Assembly (NCBI GenBank): GCA_019410105.1
Contig: DXTB01000001.1
Location: forward strand, 62,001 to 126,000
Direction: 5' to 3'
DNA: 64,000 bases
From: Clostridiales bacterium
Lineage (GTDB): Bacteria > Bacillota_A > Clostridia > Oscillospirales > Oscillospiraceae
Part shown: positions 35,149 through 44,633 of the stretch, in pieces
Position numbering within the stretch: position 1 is the stretch's first letter
Layout: every line of letters begins with the position of its first letter
The notes under the pieces: model-generated
Told to the model about the DNA's origin: nothing
What the model saw: the letters and a program-made list of their open reading frames with translations, nothing else
Databases searched by the model: none
Made by a program: the position numbers and the translations under genes

Positions 35149-36331
35149 ATGTCTTGCTCCGCCCTGCCGCCAGCATGAACAGCACGCCGATGACGCCGAA
35201 GACCAGGCACATCCCCAGCATGGCGTCGGCGCCGCCCCAGTCGATGGCGTACCCCGCCAGGAAGTTGCCGAACATGGCCCCCAGGCCGTTGGAGGCGATC
35301 ATCATAATGGACTGGCCCTTCACCTGGTCCACCGGGGAGACGTTTGCGTTGGCGTAGTAGACCGAGGCGGGGGTGAACAGCCCGTACCCCAGCAGCTGGA
35401 CGGGCTGCACCAGCAGGAGTCCGGAGAGGCCGGGGGCCAGCAGGAACAGCAGGGGCTTCACCGCCATGAAGCAGATGGACATCCGCAGGGTCCCCGCCGC
35501 GCCGAAGCGGCGGAACAGCGGCGTGAACAGCAGCGCCGCGGGCAGCTCCGACGCCCCCATCAGAAACAGTGCCAGACCCAGGTGCCCCTCGTCGCCGCCC
35601 CGGTCTGAGACGAGGTTCACCATGAAGCTGACGATGGGCATAATGGCCGCCAGGGTGAAGAACAGGCTCACCAGCGTCAGGGTGAAGGGGCGGCTGCTTT
35701 TCAGAATGTACAATATGGAGTGGGGCCGCTCTCCCCCGCCCTGGGCCTGCAAGGCATCTTTGGGAAAGGCAGGGTACAGGGCCACCACCGCGATCATCAG
35801 CACCAGCAGCGCCATGTGGGTCAGCAGCAGGCTTTCTGTTCCGAAGCGCACCGCCTGCTGGCCGCACGCAACGCAGGCCAGGGCATAGGACAGAGACCCC
35901 AGCCCACGGCTGAGGCTGTACGACATGTCCACCCCGGCGGCAATGAACTGCACCGCCATGGAGTCCAGCAGAGGATAGGCGTTCAGCTCCAGAATGCCCA
36001 GGGTCAGGAAGATCAGGGCGGTGCCCCAGAAGCCGGGGCGGGTGGTGTAGAATACCACATTCACCCCCAGGGCCAGCACCAGACAGGCGTTCAGCAGGCG
36101 TTTGATCGGCACCTCCGGGTGGCGGTCCGCCCAGCCTCCCAGCAACGGCTGAGCCAAAATGCCGGCAAAGCAGCGAATGGAGGCAAAGATCCCCGCCTCC
36201 CCGCTGGTAAAGCCCCGCCCCAGCAGCAGAGAGGTCTGGTAGCCCGCGAAGATGGCAAACATGGCCCAGTAGACCACGTGGACCAGCGTATAGGATACGT
36301 TCAGCCGCCGCAGAGAGGGGAATTCGGTCAT
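35147..36331 (-). CDS. MFS transporter (LacY-like/MFS_1-like)
   Basis: A 394-residue protein with 12 hydrophobic segments. The GWADRHPEVPIKR loop between helices 2 and 3 is the degenerate MFS motif A. The overall pattern resembles the nucleoside/oligosaccharide:H+ symporter branch. Its ATG overlaps the stop of the pyridoxal kinase gene (ATGA), so the two are translationally coupled; transport of a B6 vitamer or another kinase substrate is a guess from context. Confidence 0.82.
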   Translation of the reverse strand: MTEFPSLRRLNVSYTLVHVVYWAMFAIFAGYQTSLLLGRGFTSGEAGIFASIRCFAGILAQPLLGGWADRHPEVPIKRLLNACLVLALGVNVVFYTTRPGFWGTALIFLTLGILELNAYPLLDSMAVQFIAAGVDMSYSLSRGLGSLSYALACVACGQQAVRFGTESLLLTHMALLVLMIAVVALYPAFPKDALQAQGGGERPHSILYILKSSRPFTLTLVSLFFTLAAIMPIVSFMVNLVSDRGGDEGHLGLALFLMGASELPAALLFTPLFRRFGAAGTLRMSICFMAVKPLLFLLAPGLSGLLLVQPVQLLGYGLFTPASVYYANANVSPVDQVKGQSIMMIASNGLGAMFGNFLAGYAIDWGGADAMLGMCLVFGVIGVLFMLAAGRSKT

Positions 36332-37176
36332 ACGGTCTCCTTTCCGGGAATCAGCAGACCCAGCAGGGGTTCAAAATCCACGCCCTCCCGCATAGGCAGG
36401 TCTTCCGCCGCGGTCCGCTCCGCGCAGGCACGGACGAACGCCGCCGCCTCTCCGGCGGCGGAGGAGAGGGACTCCCCCCGCACCAGGGCCCCGGTGAGGA
36501 CGCTGGAGAACACGTCCCCGGTGCCGTGGAACTCATGGGCCACATAGGCGGTCTGAACGGCCTCCGTCTTCCCGGTGCGGGCGTCGAAGCAGACGGCGCC
36601 GGTCCGGCCGGGGGCCAGAGAGGCGCCCGTCAGCACCACAGACCGCCGCCCTCCCAGGCTCAGCCGCTCCGTGATCTCCCGGAGGCCCGCCTCGCCGGCG
36701 GGCAGCATCTCATAGGGCTGGCCCAGCAGCAGCGCTGCCTCCGTCAGGTTGGGGGTGATGACGTCCGCCAGCTCCGCCAGCCGGGCCATGCCGCTGCACA
36801 TGGCGGCGGTGTAGGTCTGGTAGACCCGGCCGTAGTCCCCCATCACCGGGTCCACCACCACCACGGTGTCCGGTCCCCGGAACCGGCAGATAAAGTCCTC
36901 CACCACGCCGATCTGCCGCTCACTGCCCAGGAAGCCGCTGTATACAGCCTGGAATGTCAGGCCCAAGCTGGCCCAGTGGTCCGCCACCTTGGACATTTCG
37001 TCGGTCATGTCCAGAAAGGTGAACCCCTCGAACCCGCCGGTATGGGTGGAGAGAAATGCCGTGGGCAGGGGGCAGCACTGGACCCCCATGGCGGAGAGAA
37101 TAGGAATGGCCACAGTGAGAGAACACCGGCCGAAGCCGGACATGTCATGAATGGCAGCAACGCGTGGGGTCATCAT
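36328..37176 (-). CDS. Pyridoxal/pyridoxamine kinase (PdxK/PdxY-like)
   Basis: A 282-residue ribokinase-fold kinase. IHDMSGFGRCSLTVAIPILSAM at the N-terminus, VVVDPVMGDYGRVY, NLTEAALLLG and the catalytic GTGDVFSSVLTGAL block (Asp general base) identify the PdxY/PdxK clade. It makes pyridoxal 5'-phosphate by salvage. The ATG at 37176 follows AAGAGGAAG. Coupled to the MFS gene. Confidence 0.86.
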   Translation of the reverse strand: MMTPRVAAIHDMSGFGRCSLTVAIPILSAMGVQCCPLPTAFLSTHTGGFEGFTFLDMTDEMSKVADHWASLGLTFQAVYSGFLGSERQIGVVEDFICRFRGPDTVVVVDPVMGDYGRVYQTYTAAMCSGMARLAELADVITPNLTEAALLLGQPYEMLPAGEAGLREITERLSLGGRRSVVLTGASLAPGRTGAVCFDARTGKTEAVQTAYVAHEFHGTGDVFSSVLTGALVRGESLSSAAGEAAAFVRACAERTAAEDLPMREGVDFEPLLGLLIPGKETV

Positions 37177-37240
37177 GGTACGCTTCCTCTTTTCAATGGT
37201 TTTGAACAGACTGCATTTCATTGTATCGTAGATTTTCCTA

Positions 37241-37269
37241 TTGTTCAAGAGGAAGAGATGTGATATACT
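37241..37269 (+). promoter_or_regulatory. Promoter of tRNA-Leu
   Basis: TTGTTC (37241-37246), 17-bp spacer, TATACT (37264-37269), 23 bases before the mature tRNA end. Confidence 0.65.
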
Positions 37270-37292
37270 GCAACTATCCCGGCATCATCTCT

Positions 37293-37375
37293 GCGGGTAT
37301 GGTGGAATTGGCAGACACGATGGATTTAGGTTCCATTGGGCAACCGTGCAGGTTCAAGTCCTGTTACCCGCACCA
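37293..37375 (+). tRNA. tRNA-Leu (anticodon UAG)
   Basis: An 83-base tRNA with acceptor GCGGGTA/TACCCGC, D-arm with TGGTGGAATTGGCAGACACG, anticodon stem ATGGA/TCCAT enclosing TTTAGGT (anticodon TAG), a class II variable arm, T-arm GGTTCAAGTCC and encoded CCA (37373-37375). It reads CUA and other CUN leucine codons. Confidence 0.96.
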
Positions 37376-37414
37376 GCTCGCCGCAAGCGTCATATCGCTT
37401 GCGGTGAGCTTTTT
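37375..37414 (+). terminator. Terminator of tRNA-Leu
   Basis: AGCTCGCCGCAAGCG pairs with CGCTTGCGGTGAGCT (37375-37389 with 37396-37410, one mismatch), followed by TTTTT. Confidence 0.85.
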
Positions 37415-37417
37415 CAT

Positions 37418-37908
37418 TTCATTGCAGAGCTTATCGTGCGCTCGTTCTGCTGCTTCTCGATTTCAAACTGAACCAACTTCACTGGGCTTCGGTTTGGGTC
37501 TGCTGCTTTGCGGCGATTTTATCTTACTCACGAGGCAATATCGACTCCAACCGGCCCTGCCATCAAAAGGGGCATCTTTTTGGGATGTCCCTTTTGACGG
37601 GTTTCGCTGTCCGGAGGGATGACTCCGCCCTCCGATGCTCTAAAATACGCGGGTGAATGAATTTGCATTGCGCTAGGCATCCGCTTTCCGGGAAAACACC
37701 TGCCCGCCGCCCGTGCCGACTGGAAGGGCGGTGCTGAAAATGTGGATTTTGACCGAACCGTTCCCGCCCAAAAAGAACGATATCCAGAGGTCGCCGTTTT
37801 TTGACGTTCGGCGGCCAGAGAACGGCTCCAAACGGCCGGTCCCCTTCTGTGCTTCCACGGTCCCGCAGCCACTGCCGTGCCGCTGGCCGCGCCCTGATTG
37901 AAACTAAA
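37418..37908. other. Non-coding region after tRNA-Leu
   Basis: No gene with a start signal is found in about 490 bases. A strong hairpin, TCAAAAGGGGCATC with GGATGTCCCTTTTGA (about 37563-37598), stands in the middle. A long open frame on the minus strand (37528-37974) overlaps the terminator at 37909-37942 and lacks a ribosome binding site, so I do not call it. Degraded accessory DNA next to a tRNA is one explanation. Confidence 0.4.
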
Positions 37909-37942
37909 AAAAGGAGACGCGCTGAAAAGCGCGTCTCCTTTT
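37909..37942. terminator. Terminator of the carbohydrate ABC operon
   Basis: AAAAGGAGACGCGC pairs perfectly with GCGCGTCTCCTTTT (37909-37922 with 37929-37942); A-run on plus gives a T-run for leftward transcription. Confidence 0.85.
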
Positions 37943-37988
37943 ACAGCAGAGTTTGCCCGTGGTGCATCCGGCACGGCAGGGCGGCGGA

Positions 37989-39173
37989 TCAGACCTCCAA
38001 ATTCCGGCCGGTCTCCCGGTCGAAGACATGGGCCACGTTCCCGCCGAAGGTGAAGGGCAGGGCGCTGCCGGTGGCGGGAATCGGATGCCCCGCCCCCTGG
38101 AGATCCATGGTCTGGAGGATGACGATGGTGTCCCGCCCGCAGGCGTCCACGTGGAGATGGACCGCAGAGCCCATCATCTCCGCCACGTCCACAGTGCCCC
38201 GCACCGCCTGGGACGCATCCCCGGCCAGGGAGATGTGCTCCGGCCGGACGCCCAGCGTGATGGGGCCGGGCTGGACCTGCTTCCGGGCCAGGTTCGCCTG
38301 CTTGGCTTCGGAGAGTTCCACCCGGGCGTTCTCCAGAACCACCGCATAGCGGCCGTCTTCCTTCACCAGCTCCGCATCAAAGAAGTTCATCTGGGGCGTG
38401 CCGATAAAGCCCGCCACGAACAGGTTCGTGGGATGGTCGAACACCTCCTGGGGCGTGCCGATCTGCTGGATGACGCCGTCCTTCATGATGACGATCCGGT
38501 CGCCCAGTGTCATGGCCTCTGTCTGGTCGTGGGTCACGTAGATGAACGTGGTGTCGATCCGCTGGCGCAGCTTGATGATCTCCGCCCGCATCTGGTTGCG
38601 CAGCTTGGCGTCCAGGTTGGAGAGCGGCTCGTCCATCAGCAGGACCTTGGGCTCCCGCACGATGGCCCGGCCAATGGCCACCCGCTGGCGCTGGCCGCCG
38701 GAGAGGGCCTTGGGCTTGCGGTCCAGATACTCCGTGATGCCCAGAACCTCCGCCGCCTGATCCACCCGCTTGCGGATCTCCTCCTTGGGGTACTTCTTCA
38801 GCTTCAGGGGGAAGGCCATGTTCTCCCGCACAGTCATGTGGGGGTACAGAGCGTAGTTCTGGAACACCATGGCGATATCCCGGTCCTTGGGTGCCACATC
38901 GTTCATCAGCTTGCCGTCGATATACAGTTCGCCGCCGCTGATCTCCTCCAGGCCGGCGACCATCCGCAGGGTAGTGGACTTGCCGCAGCCGGAGGGACCT
39001 ACCAGCACGATGAACTCCTTGTCCGCAATGTTCAGGCTGAACTCCTGCACTGCCAGCACGCCCTCATCCGTAATCTGGAGGTTCGTCTTCTTCTCCTCAG
39101 AGCCCTTTTTCTTCTTGGCGGGTTCCTGGTGGGGATAGACCTTCTTGATGTTTTTCAGAATAACTTCTGCCAT
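37989..39173 (-). CDS. Carbohydrate ABC transporter ATP-binding protein (MsmK/UgpC type)
   Basis: A 394-residue ATPase: Walker [11 protein letters not shown]-loop [13 protein letters not shown], signature LSGGQRQR, Walker [13 protein letters not shown], then the C-terminal OB-type (TOBE) regulatory domain with [10 protein letters not shown] lysine-rich insertion ([11 protein letters not shown]) separates the first two strands. It energises the two permeases in the same operon and in Firmicutes can be shared among sugar importers. ATG at 39173 starts [13 protein letters not shown]. Confidence 0.93.
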   Translation of the reverse strand: MAEVILKNIKKVYPHQEPAKKKKGSEEKKTNLQITDEGVLAVQEFSLNIADKEFIVLVGPSGCGKSTTLRMVAGLEEISGGELYIDGKLMNDVAPKDRDIAMVFQNYALYPHMTVRENMAFPLKLKKYPKEEIRKRVDQAAEVLGITEYLDRKPKALSGGQRQRVAIGRAIVREPKVLLMDEPLSNLDAKLRNQMRAEIIKLRQRIDTTFIYVTHDQTEAMTLGDRIVIMKDGVIQQIGTPQEVFDHPTNLFVAGFIGTPQMNFFDAELVKEDGRYAVVLENARVELSEAKQANLARKQVQPGPITLGVRPEHISLAGDASQAVRGTVDVAEMMGSAVHLHVDACGRDTIVILQTMDLQGAGHPIPATGSALPFTFGGNVAHVFDRETGRNLEV

Positions 39174-39362
39174 GATATCAGGCTCTGGAAACAGCGCCTC
39201 CGCAGCTGTTCCCTCACGGCCGGCCGGGGCCGGTCCGCCTCTGTGGCAGGTCTCCACACTGCCGCACCGCGAGCCAGGCGGGGTTCTCCTCCTTTTTTCG
39301 TCCCGCTCCCGGCAGAATGTGGAGTGCCGGAGCGGACGGATATGTCGTATTTGACCGGGGAT

Positions 39363-40355
39363 TCAATCCGGGATGGACAGGTATGTGCCCTCCATTGCGC
39401 CGCCGGCGCCTACTGTGAACGTCAGGGCCTGATGGGGGGGCGGGACTGCGCCGTCCGGACCGGGCGGGCAGTCGGAAAAGTACAGCCGTGCGCCGCTGTC
39501 CGCCATCATCTGCAGGATGGCCGGATCGGCGCTGTTGTAGCGGCGGTCGCTGGATGCGCAGCACACCACCGCCCGGGGAGCGATGGCCTGGATCTGTTCT
39601 GCAGAAATACCGTCCCGCTGGCCGTGGTGGCCCACCTTGAAGAGGTCGGCCCGCAGGGCGGCGGGGTCCAGCCCTCCATAGCCCATGTGGTTGGTGTCGC
39701 CGGGGAGTAGGATCCGGGTCCCCCGGTACTCCAGCAGGAGGATCAGGCTGTAATTGTTCATGGCCGCGTCCAGCTGGTCCAGGCGCTGCCAGAAAGCGGA
39801 CGGGTCCGCCTCCTCATACAGTGCCCGGCACGAGGCCGCCAGCTTCTCCGCCTGTGCACGGGAGGGGCCCAGCACCCGAACCAAGAGATCCCGGCACAGC
39901 CGGAGCTCCATTCCGGCCAGAGGCCGGTGGCGCGGGCAGCTCTGCCCCAAGCAGAGGCGGCGGTAGTCGTTCAGGGCCCGGAGAAACTTGCTCCGGGAGG
40001 GCGTCAGGCCCTCCGCCGGAATGTCCAGCGTCCGCATGGAGCGGCAAAACTCCGGGGGCAGCGTCTGCCAGAGGGCCGCGGGAGGCAGCTTCTCCGCCGC
40101 GGGCAGCAGGCCGCACAGGTGGTCCTCATGGACATGGGTGGCTGCCATCAGGTCGATGTGGTCCACGCCCCGCAGGGAGAGGTACTGGTCCAAGGGGATA
40201 CGGCCGGTGGCGCTGTCCCGGTACTCTTCTGCTTCGGCGCTGCCGCCGTCGATCACCATGACAAAGGTGCCGCCGGGGAAGGCCGGGTCGGGACATTCCA
40301 GCAGGGCGGCCTCCCCATAGCCCACGTTGACGAATGTCAGCTTCAGTTCTTCCAT
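39363..40355 (-). CDS. Metallo-beta-lactamase-fold hydrolase (ComEC C-terminal-like)
   Basis: A 330-residue protein. The metal motif THVHEDH supplies His74, His76, Asp78 and His79; further ligands are LLPGDTNHMGYG and KVGHHGQRDGIS. This is the arrangement of ComEC-type and related MBL-fold hydrolases, with no signal peptide or membrane helix, so it is cytosolic. It begins seven bases after a permease gene and precedes the ATPase. A phosphodiesterase or lactonase acting on the imported compound is possible but unproven. Confidence 0.8.
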   Translation of the reverse strand: MEELKLTFVNVGYGEAALLECPDPAFPGGTFVMVIDGGSAEAEEYRDSATGRIPLDQYLSLRGVDHIDLMAATHVHEDHLCGLLPAAEKLPPAALWQTLPPEFCRSMRTLDIPAEGLTPSRSKFLRALNDYRRLCLGQSCPRHRPLAGMELRLCRDLLVRVLGPSRAQAEKLAASCRALYEEADPSAFWQRLDQLDAAMNNYSLILLLEYRGTRILLPGDTNHMGYGGLDPAALRADLFKVGHHGQRDGISAEQIQAIAPRAVVCCASSDRRYNSADPAILQMMADSGARLYFSDCPPGPDGAVPPPHQALTFTVGAGGAMEGTYLSIPD

Positions 40356-40361
40356 AGGCGC

Positions 40362-41258
40362 TCAACCCATGGCCCGCTTGATGTAGAAGCTGGACAGGAT
40401 CAGCACCAGCAATGTCATCACGATGGCGCCGGCGCTGCCGAAGCCGAAGTCCAGAGACTTGATACCGTATGTATACAAGAACTGGGTGATGGTCGTGGTG
40501 GTGCCCGCCGGGCCACCGCCGGTGAGGACGTTCACCTTCTCGAACAGGCGGAAGGTGTCGATGGTCCGCAGCAGGGCGCACAGGGCCAGGCTGCCCTTGA
40601 TGTTGGGCAGGGTGATGTACCAGAACTGCTGGAAGAAGCCGGCGCCGTCGATGCGGGCGGCCTCATACTGGTTCTCCGACACGGACTGGAGGGAGGCGTA
40701 CAGCAGCAGAAACACAAAGGGGACGTTCTGCCACACGTCGATCAGCAGGATCGTGCCGAAGGCCGTTTTTGTGTCCATGAACCAGTTGAACACCGGCAGG
40801 CCCAGTCCCTTCAGGAACTGGTTGATGATGCCGTAGTTGGCGGAGAGCATCATCCGCCAGCTGAGGGCCACCGTGACGGCGGGCAGCAGATAGGGCAGGA
40901 GCAGCAGCGTCCGCATAATCTTCTGCCCTCGCTTGAGGGAGTTGACAAATACTGCGATCAGAAGGCCGAGGGCCATCTCCAGTACCACCGCCAGGATAGT
41001 AAACTTGATGGTGTTCCACACCGCCTGCTGAAAATATCCGTTTTTAAAGAGGGAGACGTAGTTATCGAACAGCACAAAAGAGGCGTTCTCCGTGCCCTTC
41101 AGGTAGTTGTAGTCGGTAAAGCTGTATACAAATGTGAAAATCAGGGGATAGGCCGTCATGACCAGCAGGACTATCAGGGTGGGCGTGAGCATTCCGATCC
41201 CGAACCGGTTTGTGGCCGCCTGGGCGCTATTCAGTTTTGCAATCTCGTTTCTCTTCAT
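40362..41258 (-). CDS. Carbohydrate ABC transporter permease, MalF/UgpA type
   Basis: A 298-residue permease with six membrane segments and the EAA loop EAARIDGAGFFQQFWYITLP that docks on the ATPase. The C-terminus has GGPAGTTTTITQFLY, typical of this family. GAGG precedes the ATG. Paired with the MalG-type permease encoded upstream. Confidence 0.93.
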   Translation of the reverse strand: MKRNEIAKLNSAQAATNRFGIGMLTPTLIVLLVMTAYPLIFTFVYSFTDYNYLKGTENASFVLFDNYVSLFKNGYFQQAVWNTIKFTILAVVLEMALGLLIAVFVNSLKRGQKIMRTLLLLPYLLPAVTVALSWRMMLSANYGIINQFLKGLGLPVFNWFMDTKTAFGTILLIDVWQNVPFVFLLLYASLQSVSENQYEAARIDGAGFFQQFWYITLPNIKGSLALCALLRTIDTFRLFEKVNVLTGGGPAGTTTTITQFLYTYGIKSLDFGFGSAGAIVMTLLVLILSSFYIKRAMG

Positions 41259-41321
41259 ACATTGGCCTCACAAACTCGAGAGGTGTGGCCCCAGGGCCCG
41301 GCTCCGGGGCTTTTGGAACAA

Positions 41322-41351
41322 CGGCCGGGGCGCCAGACGGCGCCCCGGCCG
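41322..41351 (-). repeat. Intercistronic hairpin after the binding-protein gene
   Basis: CGGCCGGGGCGCC pairs with GGCGCCCCGGCCG (41322-41334 with 41339-41351), no strong T-run. Probably protects the 3' end of the abundant binding-protein message. Confidence 0.65.
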
Positions 41352-41383
41352 GCCGTGTCATTTCTGTTTCAGAGAGGCTGGGT

Positions 41384-42643
41384 TCAGGCCATCAGCTGCT
41401 CCAGCTGCTCCTGGGCGTAGGCCAGCGCCTCGTCCATGGTCTTGGTGCCCTGGATGATGTTGTCCATCTCGGTGCCCAGGATGTTGGTGAACTCCGTCCA
41501 CTCCTCGATCACAGGGCGGTACACGCCGGTCTCCAGAGCGCCGCAGACGGTCTGCAGGTGGGGATAGGTCTCCAGCACGGTGGAATCGGTCAGGCAGCTG
41601 TACCGGCAGGGCACGCCGTTGTTCTCAATGGAGGCCAGCTGCACCTCGGGGCTCATGACGTACTCCAGCAGCTCCAGGGCCAGGTCCTTGTGGGGGGCGT
41701 TGTCGGGGATGCCGATGCACCACACGCCCTGCAGGGCCACGGCGTCCACAGGCGCGGAGTCGTCGGTCAGCTTGGTGGGGATGGTGGTGTAGTTGGCAGG
41801 ACCGTCAGCAGTGGGGGTGTACCAGCCGGGCCAGATCTGGGCCAGGGCGGTCTCGCCGGAGGTCACGGAAGCCACGATGTCGTCCTTGTCCAGGGTGCTG
41901 CCCAGGGCGTACAGGTCCAGGTACTCCTGCATGGCGGCCTTGAACTCGGGAGTGTCAACGGTGGGGTTGTTGTTCTCATCCACGACCCAGCCGCCGTGGA
42001 CAACCAGGTGGGGCAGGAAGTCGGACAGGATGTTGTCGGCGCTGCCGCCGCGGATCAGGAAACCGTTCTTGTTGGAGTCGGCCGCCTTGGTCTTCTGGGC
42101 GATGTCCATCAGATCCGCGAAGGAGTCGATATCCTCGGGGGCGTAGCCGGCGTCCGCCAGCAGCTGCTTGTTGTACATCATGACCGTCACGTTGCCGTAG
42201 TAGGGAGCCAGGTAGATGTCCTCGCCCACCTTGCAGATGGTGGTGGTGGCGGGAATGATGTCGTCGTCAAAGCTGTATCCCATCTCGCTGAGGTTGGCCA
42301 GTACACCGTTCTCAGTGAACTCGGCCATCCAGGAGCCGTCCACCATGCACAGGTCGTAGGTGCCAACTTCGTTGACGGCATCCAGGGCGATGCCGGTGTG
42401 CAGGTCGTCGAAGGACATGAGCATCACTTCGATGTCCACGTTGTGCTCCGCTTCAAAGGGGGCCAGGCTGGCCTCCAGGGACTCGCCGTAGGCGCCGCCC
42501 CGCAGGATCAGAGTCATCTTGGTGGGCTCGCCGGAAGTGCTGCCCTCGCTGCCTTCATCGGCCGTGTCCTCTCCACCGCCGCCGCAGGCCGCCAGAGACA
42601 GCGTCATGGCCAGCGCCAGGACCAGGGTAAGCAGTTTTTTCAT
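41384..42643 (-). CDS. Extracellular carbohydrate-binding lipoprotein
   Basis: A 419-residue family 1 solute-binding protein. Lipoprotein signal KKLLTLVLALAMTLS with lipobox LAAC (Cys20), acidic linker, then the mature binding domain with TYDLCMVDGSWMAEFTE, VGEDIYLAPYYGNVTVMMYNK and the C-terminal ALAYAQEQLEQLM. It captures a sugar or sugar-like substrate outside the cell for the flanking permeases. The identity of the sugar is not evident. Confidence 0.93.
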   Translation of the reverse strand: MKKLLTLVLALAMTLSLAACGGGGEDTADEGSEGSTSGEPTKMTLILRGGAYGESLEASLAPFEAEHNVDIEVMLMSFDDLHTGIALDAVNEVGTYDLCMVDGSWMAEFTENGVLANLSEMGYSFDDDIIPATTTICKVGEDIYLAPYYGNVTVMMYNKQLLADAGYAPEDIDSFADLMDIAQKTKAADSNKNGFLIRGGSADNILSDFLPHLVVHGGWVVDENNNPTVDTPEFKAAMQEYLDLYALGSTLDKDDIVASVTSGETALAQIWPGWYTPTADGPANYTTIPTKLTDDSAPVDAVALQGVWCIGIPDNAPHKDLALELLEYVMSPEVQLASIENNGVPCRYSCLTDSTVLETYPHLQTVCGALETGVYRPVIEEWTEFTNILGTEMDNIIQGTKTMDEALAYAQEQLEQLMA

Positions 42644-42707
42644 TTCGTTTCCTCCTACTCTTTTCCGCTTGATGTTGTGTCAGGGATCGGAAGTGCGATG
42701 TATTTTG

Positions 42708-43547
42708 TTACTCTTTGACAGCACCGCTTGACAATCCGGAGATCAAGTAGTTCTGCGCAAAGATCACAAACAGGGTGATGGGGATGACAGACACCACGCC
42801 GCCTGCGGCCACCAGGCCAAAGTTGGTCAGGTTGTCCTCCGTGTTCAGCACCGACAGCGCCAGGGGCACGGTGTAGTTGCTGGGGCTGCGGGTAAAGATG
42901 ACCGTGTAGGTGTACTCATTCCAGGCGTACATGAAGGACAGCATGGCTACCGCGGCGATACCCGGCGCCACCAGGGGCAGGACGATCTTGCGGAAGAGCT
43001 GCCACTCTGTGGCGCCGTCCACCTTGGCGCTCTCCTCCACCTCCTCCGGCAGGTCCTGGAAAAAGCTGATGAGGAACCAGATAATCAGCGGCACGTTGAT
43101 GAGCACGCAGGCCAGCGTCACCGGGATCTTGGTGTTCAACAGGCCGATCTTGCTGAACATGGTGTACAGGGGGATGGTGAAGGCCACCGGAGGCAGCACG
43201 CGGACCAGCAGCACCCAATAGGTCATTGGCCGCTTCAGCCCGAAGCGGAATCTCCGCCGGGCCAGGATATAGGCGGCGCAGATTCCCACGATCAGCGACA
43301 GCACCAGGGAGCTCAGCGTGGTCTGCAGGCTGTTGATGGCGGCTTGGCCGAAGCCCTTGCTGACAAACAGGCTGATAAAATGCTCAATGGTGAGGGACTG
43401 CGGGATCAGGGAGATATGCCCCTGCATCTCCGATGTAGGGCGGATGGCCATGGCCACCAGCCAATAGATGGGAAACAGGGCGATCACCAACAGCAGGGCG
43501 CAGCCCAGGACTTTTCCCACTGTCCCGGCTCTTTTTCTCGCTTTCAT
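42708..43547 (-). CDS. Carbohydrate ABC transporter permease, MalG/UgpE type
   Basis: A 279-residue permease with six hydrophobic segments and the EAA loop EESAKVDGATEWQLFRKIVLPL. It pairs with the MalF-type permease to form the channel. The AGGAGAGGA site precedes the ATG at 43547. First transporter gene after the LacI regulator; the order is regulator, MalG-type, binding protein, MalF-type, hydrolase, ATPase. Confidence 0.93.
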   Translation of the reverse strand: MKARKRAGTVGKVLGCALLLVIALFPIYWLVAMAIRPTSEMQGHISLIPQSLTIEHFISLFVSKGFGQAAINSLQTTLSSLVLSLIVGICAAYILARRRFRFGLKRPMTYWVLLVRVLPPVAFTIPLYTMFSKIGLLNTKIPVTLACVLINVPLIIWFLISFFQDLPEEVEESAKVDGATEWQLFRKIVLPLVAPGIAAVAMLSFMYAWNEYTYTVIFTRSPSNYTVPLALSVLNTEDNLTNFGLVAAGGVVSVIPITLFVIFAQNYLISGLSSGAVKE

Positions 43548-43626
43548 ATCCTCTCCTCCTCGTTTTTGCGCATGGCAGAATTCCCGCCGCGCACCCGCGG
43601 CATTCTGTATTTTTCCAAAGTACGGG

Positions 43627-44616
43627 TCAACTGGAGCCGCGCACCCGCAGCTCTGTGGGCACCACCGTGACCTGGGGGACGTCCGTCTCCCCTGCCAGCA
43701 GCGCCTGGAGCCGCGCCACGCTCAACTCCCCCATCCGGCGGCAGTCGATGTGGACGGAGGTGAGCTCCGGCTCCAGCATTCCGCAGGCGGAGCTGTCGTC
43801 CAGTCCCGTCACCGCCAGGTCCTCCGGCACCCGCAGGCCCAGGCGGAGGGCGGCCTTCATGGCTCCGGCGGCCATCACGTCGTTTCCGCCGAAGATGGCC
43901 GTGGGCCGGTCCTGCCGGGACAGCAGCTCCAGGCAGGCCTCTGCGGCACTCTCCACCGTGGGATCGCACAGCTTGATGTGCCGGGTGTCTGCCGGCAGGC
44001 CGTGGGCCTGGGTGACTTCCAGAAAGGCCCGGTACCGCTCTCCCAGTATATAGGGGGAGAAGCGCCCTGCCAGCATGGCGATGTTCCGATGACCCCGGCC
44101 GATCAGGTGCTCCAGCGCCTGGCGGACCCCGCCGTATTCGTCCGACACCACGCAGGGAATGTCCAGTCCCTGGATGCGGTTGTTTACCAGTACCACGGCC
44201 AGATCCCGGTTCTGGAGCTCTGCGATCATATCCGGTCGGGCATTGCCGCCCAGGATCACACCCTCCACCTGTTTGTTTTTGGAGGTGTTGGAGGCCGTGT
44301 CCCAGTCCGCAGCGGTGGAAATGACCAACTCAAAGTCACTTCGGTTCGTCTCCCGCATGATCCCGGTGCAGATGCCGGCGTAGAATTCGTCCAGGATCGT
44401 GGCCCCCTCCTTACAGATCAGGAAGGCGATCTTGTCCGTTCGCTGGCGGGCCATGGCCCGGGCGATGGCATTTGGAGAGTAGTGGAGCACTTCCGCTGCT
44501 TCAAACACCTTCCGGCGGGTGTCCTCCCGGACCCGCTCCGGATTGGAGAACGCGCGGGACACGGTGGCGATGGAAACTCCGGACAGTCTGGAGACATCAT
44601 AGATGGTTGGATTCAC
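43627..44616 (-). CDS. LacI-family regulator of the carbohydrate ABC operon
   Basis: A 329-residue LacI/GalR repressor: headpiece TIYDVSRLSGVSIATVSRAF, NPERVREDTRRKV, then a sugar-sensing core (IAFLICKEGATILDEFYAG). GTG at 44616 is preferred because AAGGGG lies seven bases upstream; a second GTG at 44622 is possible. Located at the head of the operon, it most likely controls it and itself in response to the imported sugar. Confidence 0.88.
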   Translation of the reverse strand: MNPTIYDVSRLSGVSIATVSRAFSNPERVREDTRRKVFEAAEVLHYSPNAIARAMARQRTDKIAFLICKEGATILDEFYAGICTGIMRETNRSDFELVISTAADWDTASNTSKNKQVEGVILGGNARPDMIAELQNRDLAVVLVNNRIQGLDIPCVVSDEYGGVRQALEHLIGRGHRNIAMLAGRFSPYILGERYRAFLEVTQAHGLPADTRHIKLCDPTVESAAEACLELLSRQDRPTAIFGGNDVMAAGAMKAALRLGLRVPEDLAVTGLDDSSACGMLEPELTSVHIDCRRMGELSVARLQALLAGETDVPQVTVVPTELRVRGSS

Positions 44617-44633
44617 GGTCACGCCCCTTTTCA

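Noticed and set aside
37528..37974. 148-codon minus-strand open frame after the sugar operon
   Set aside because: It starts upstream of and runs through the operon's terminator hairpin, has no ribosome binding site and low-complexity composition.
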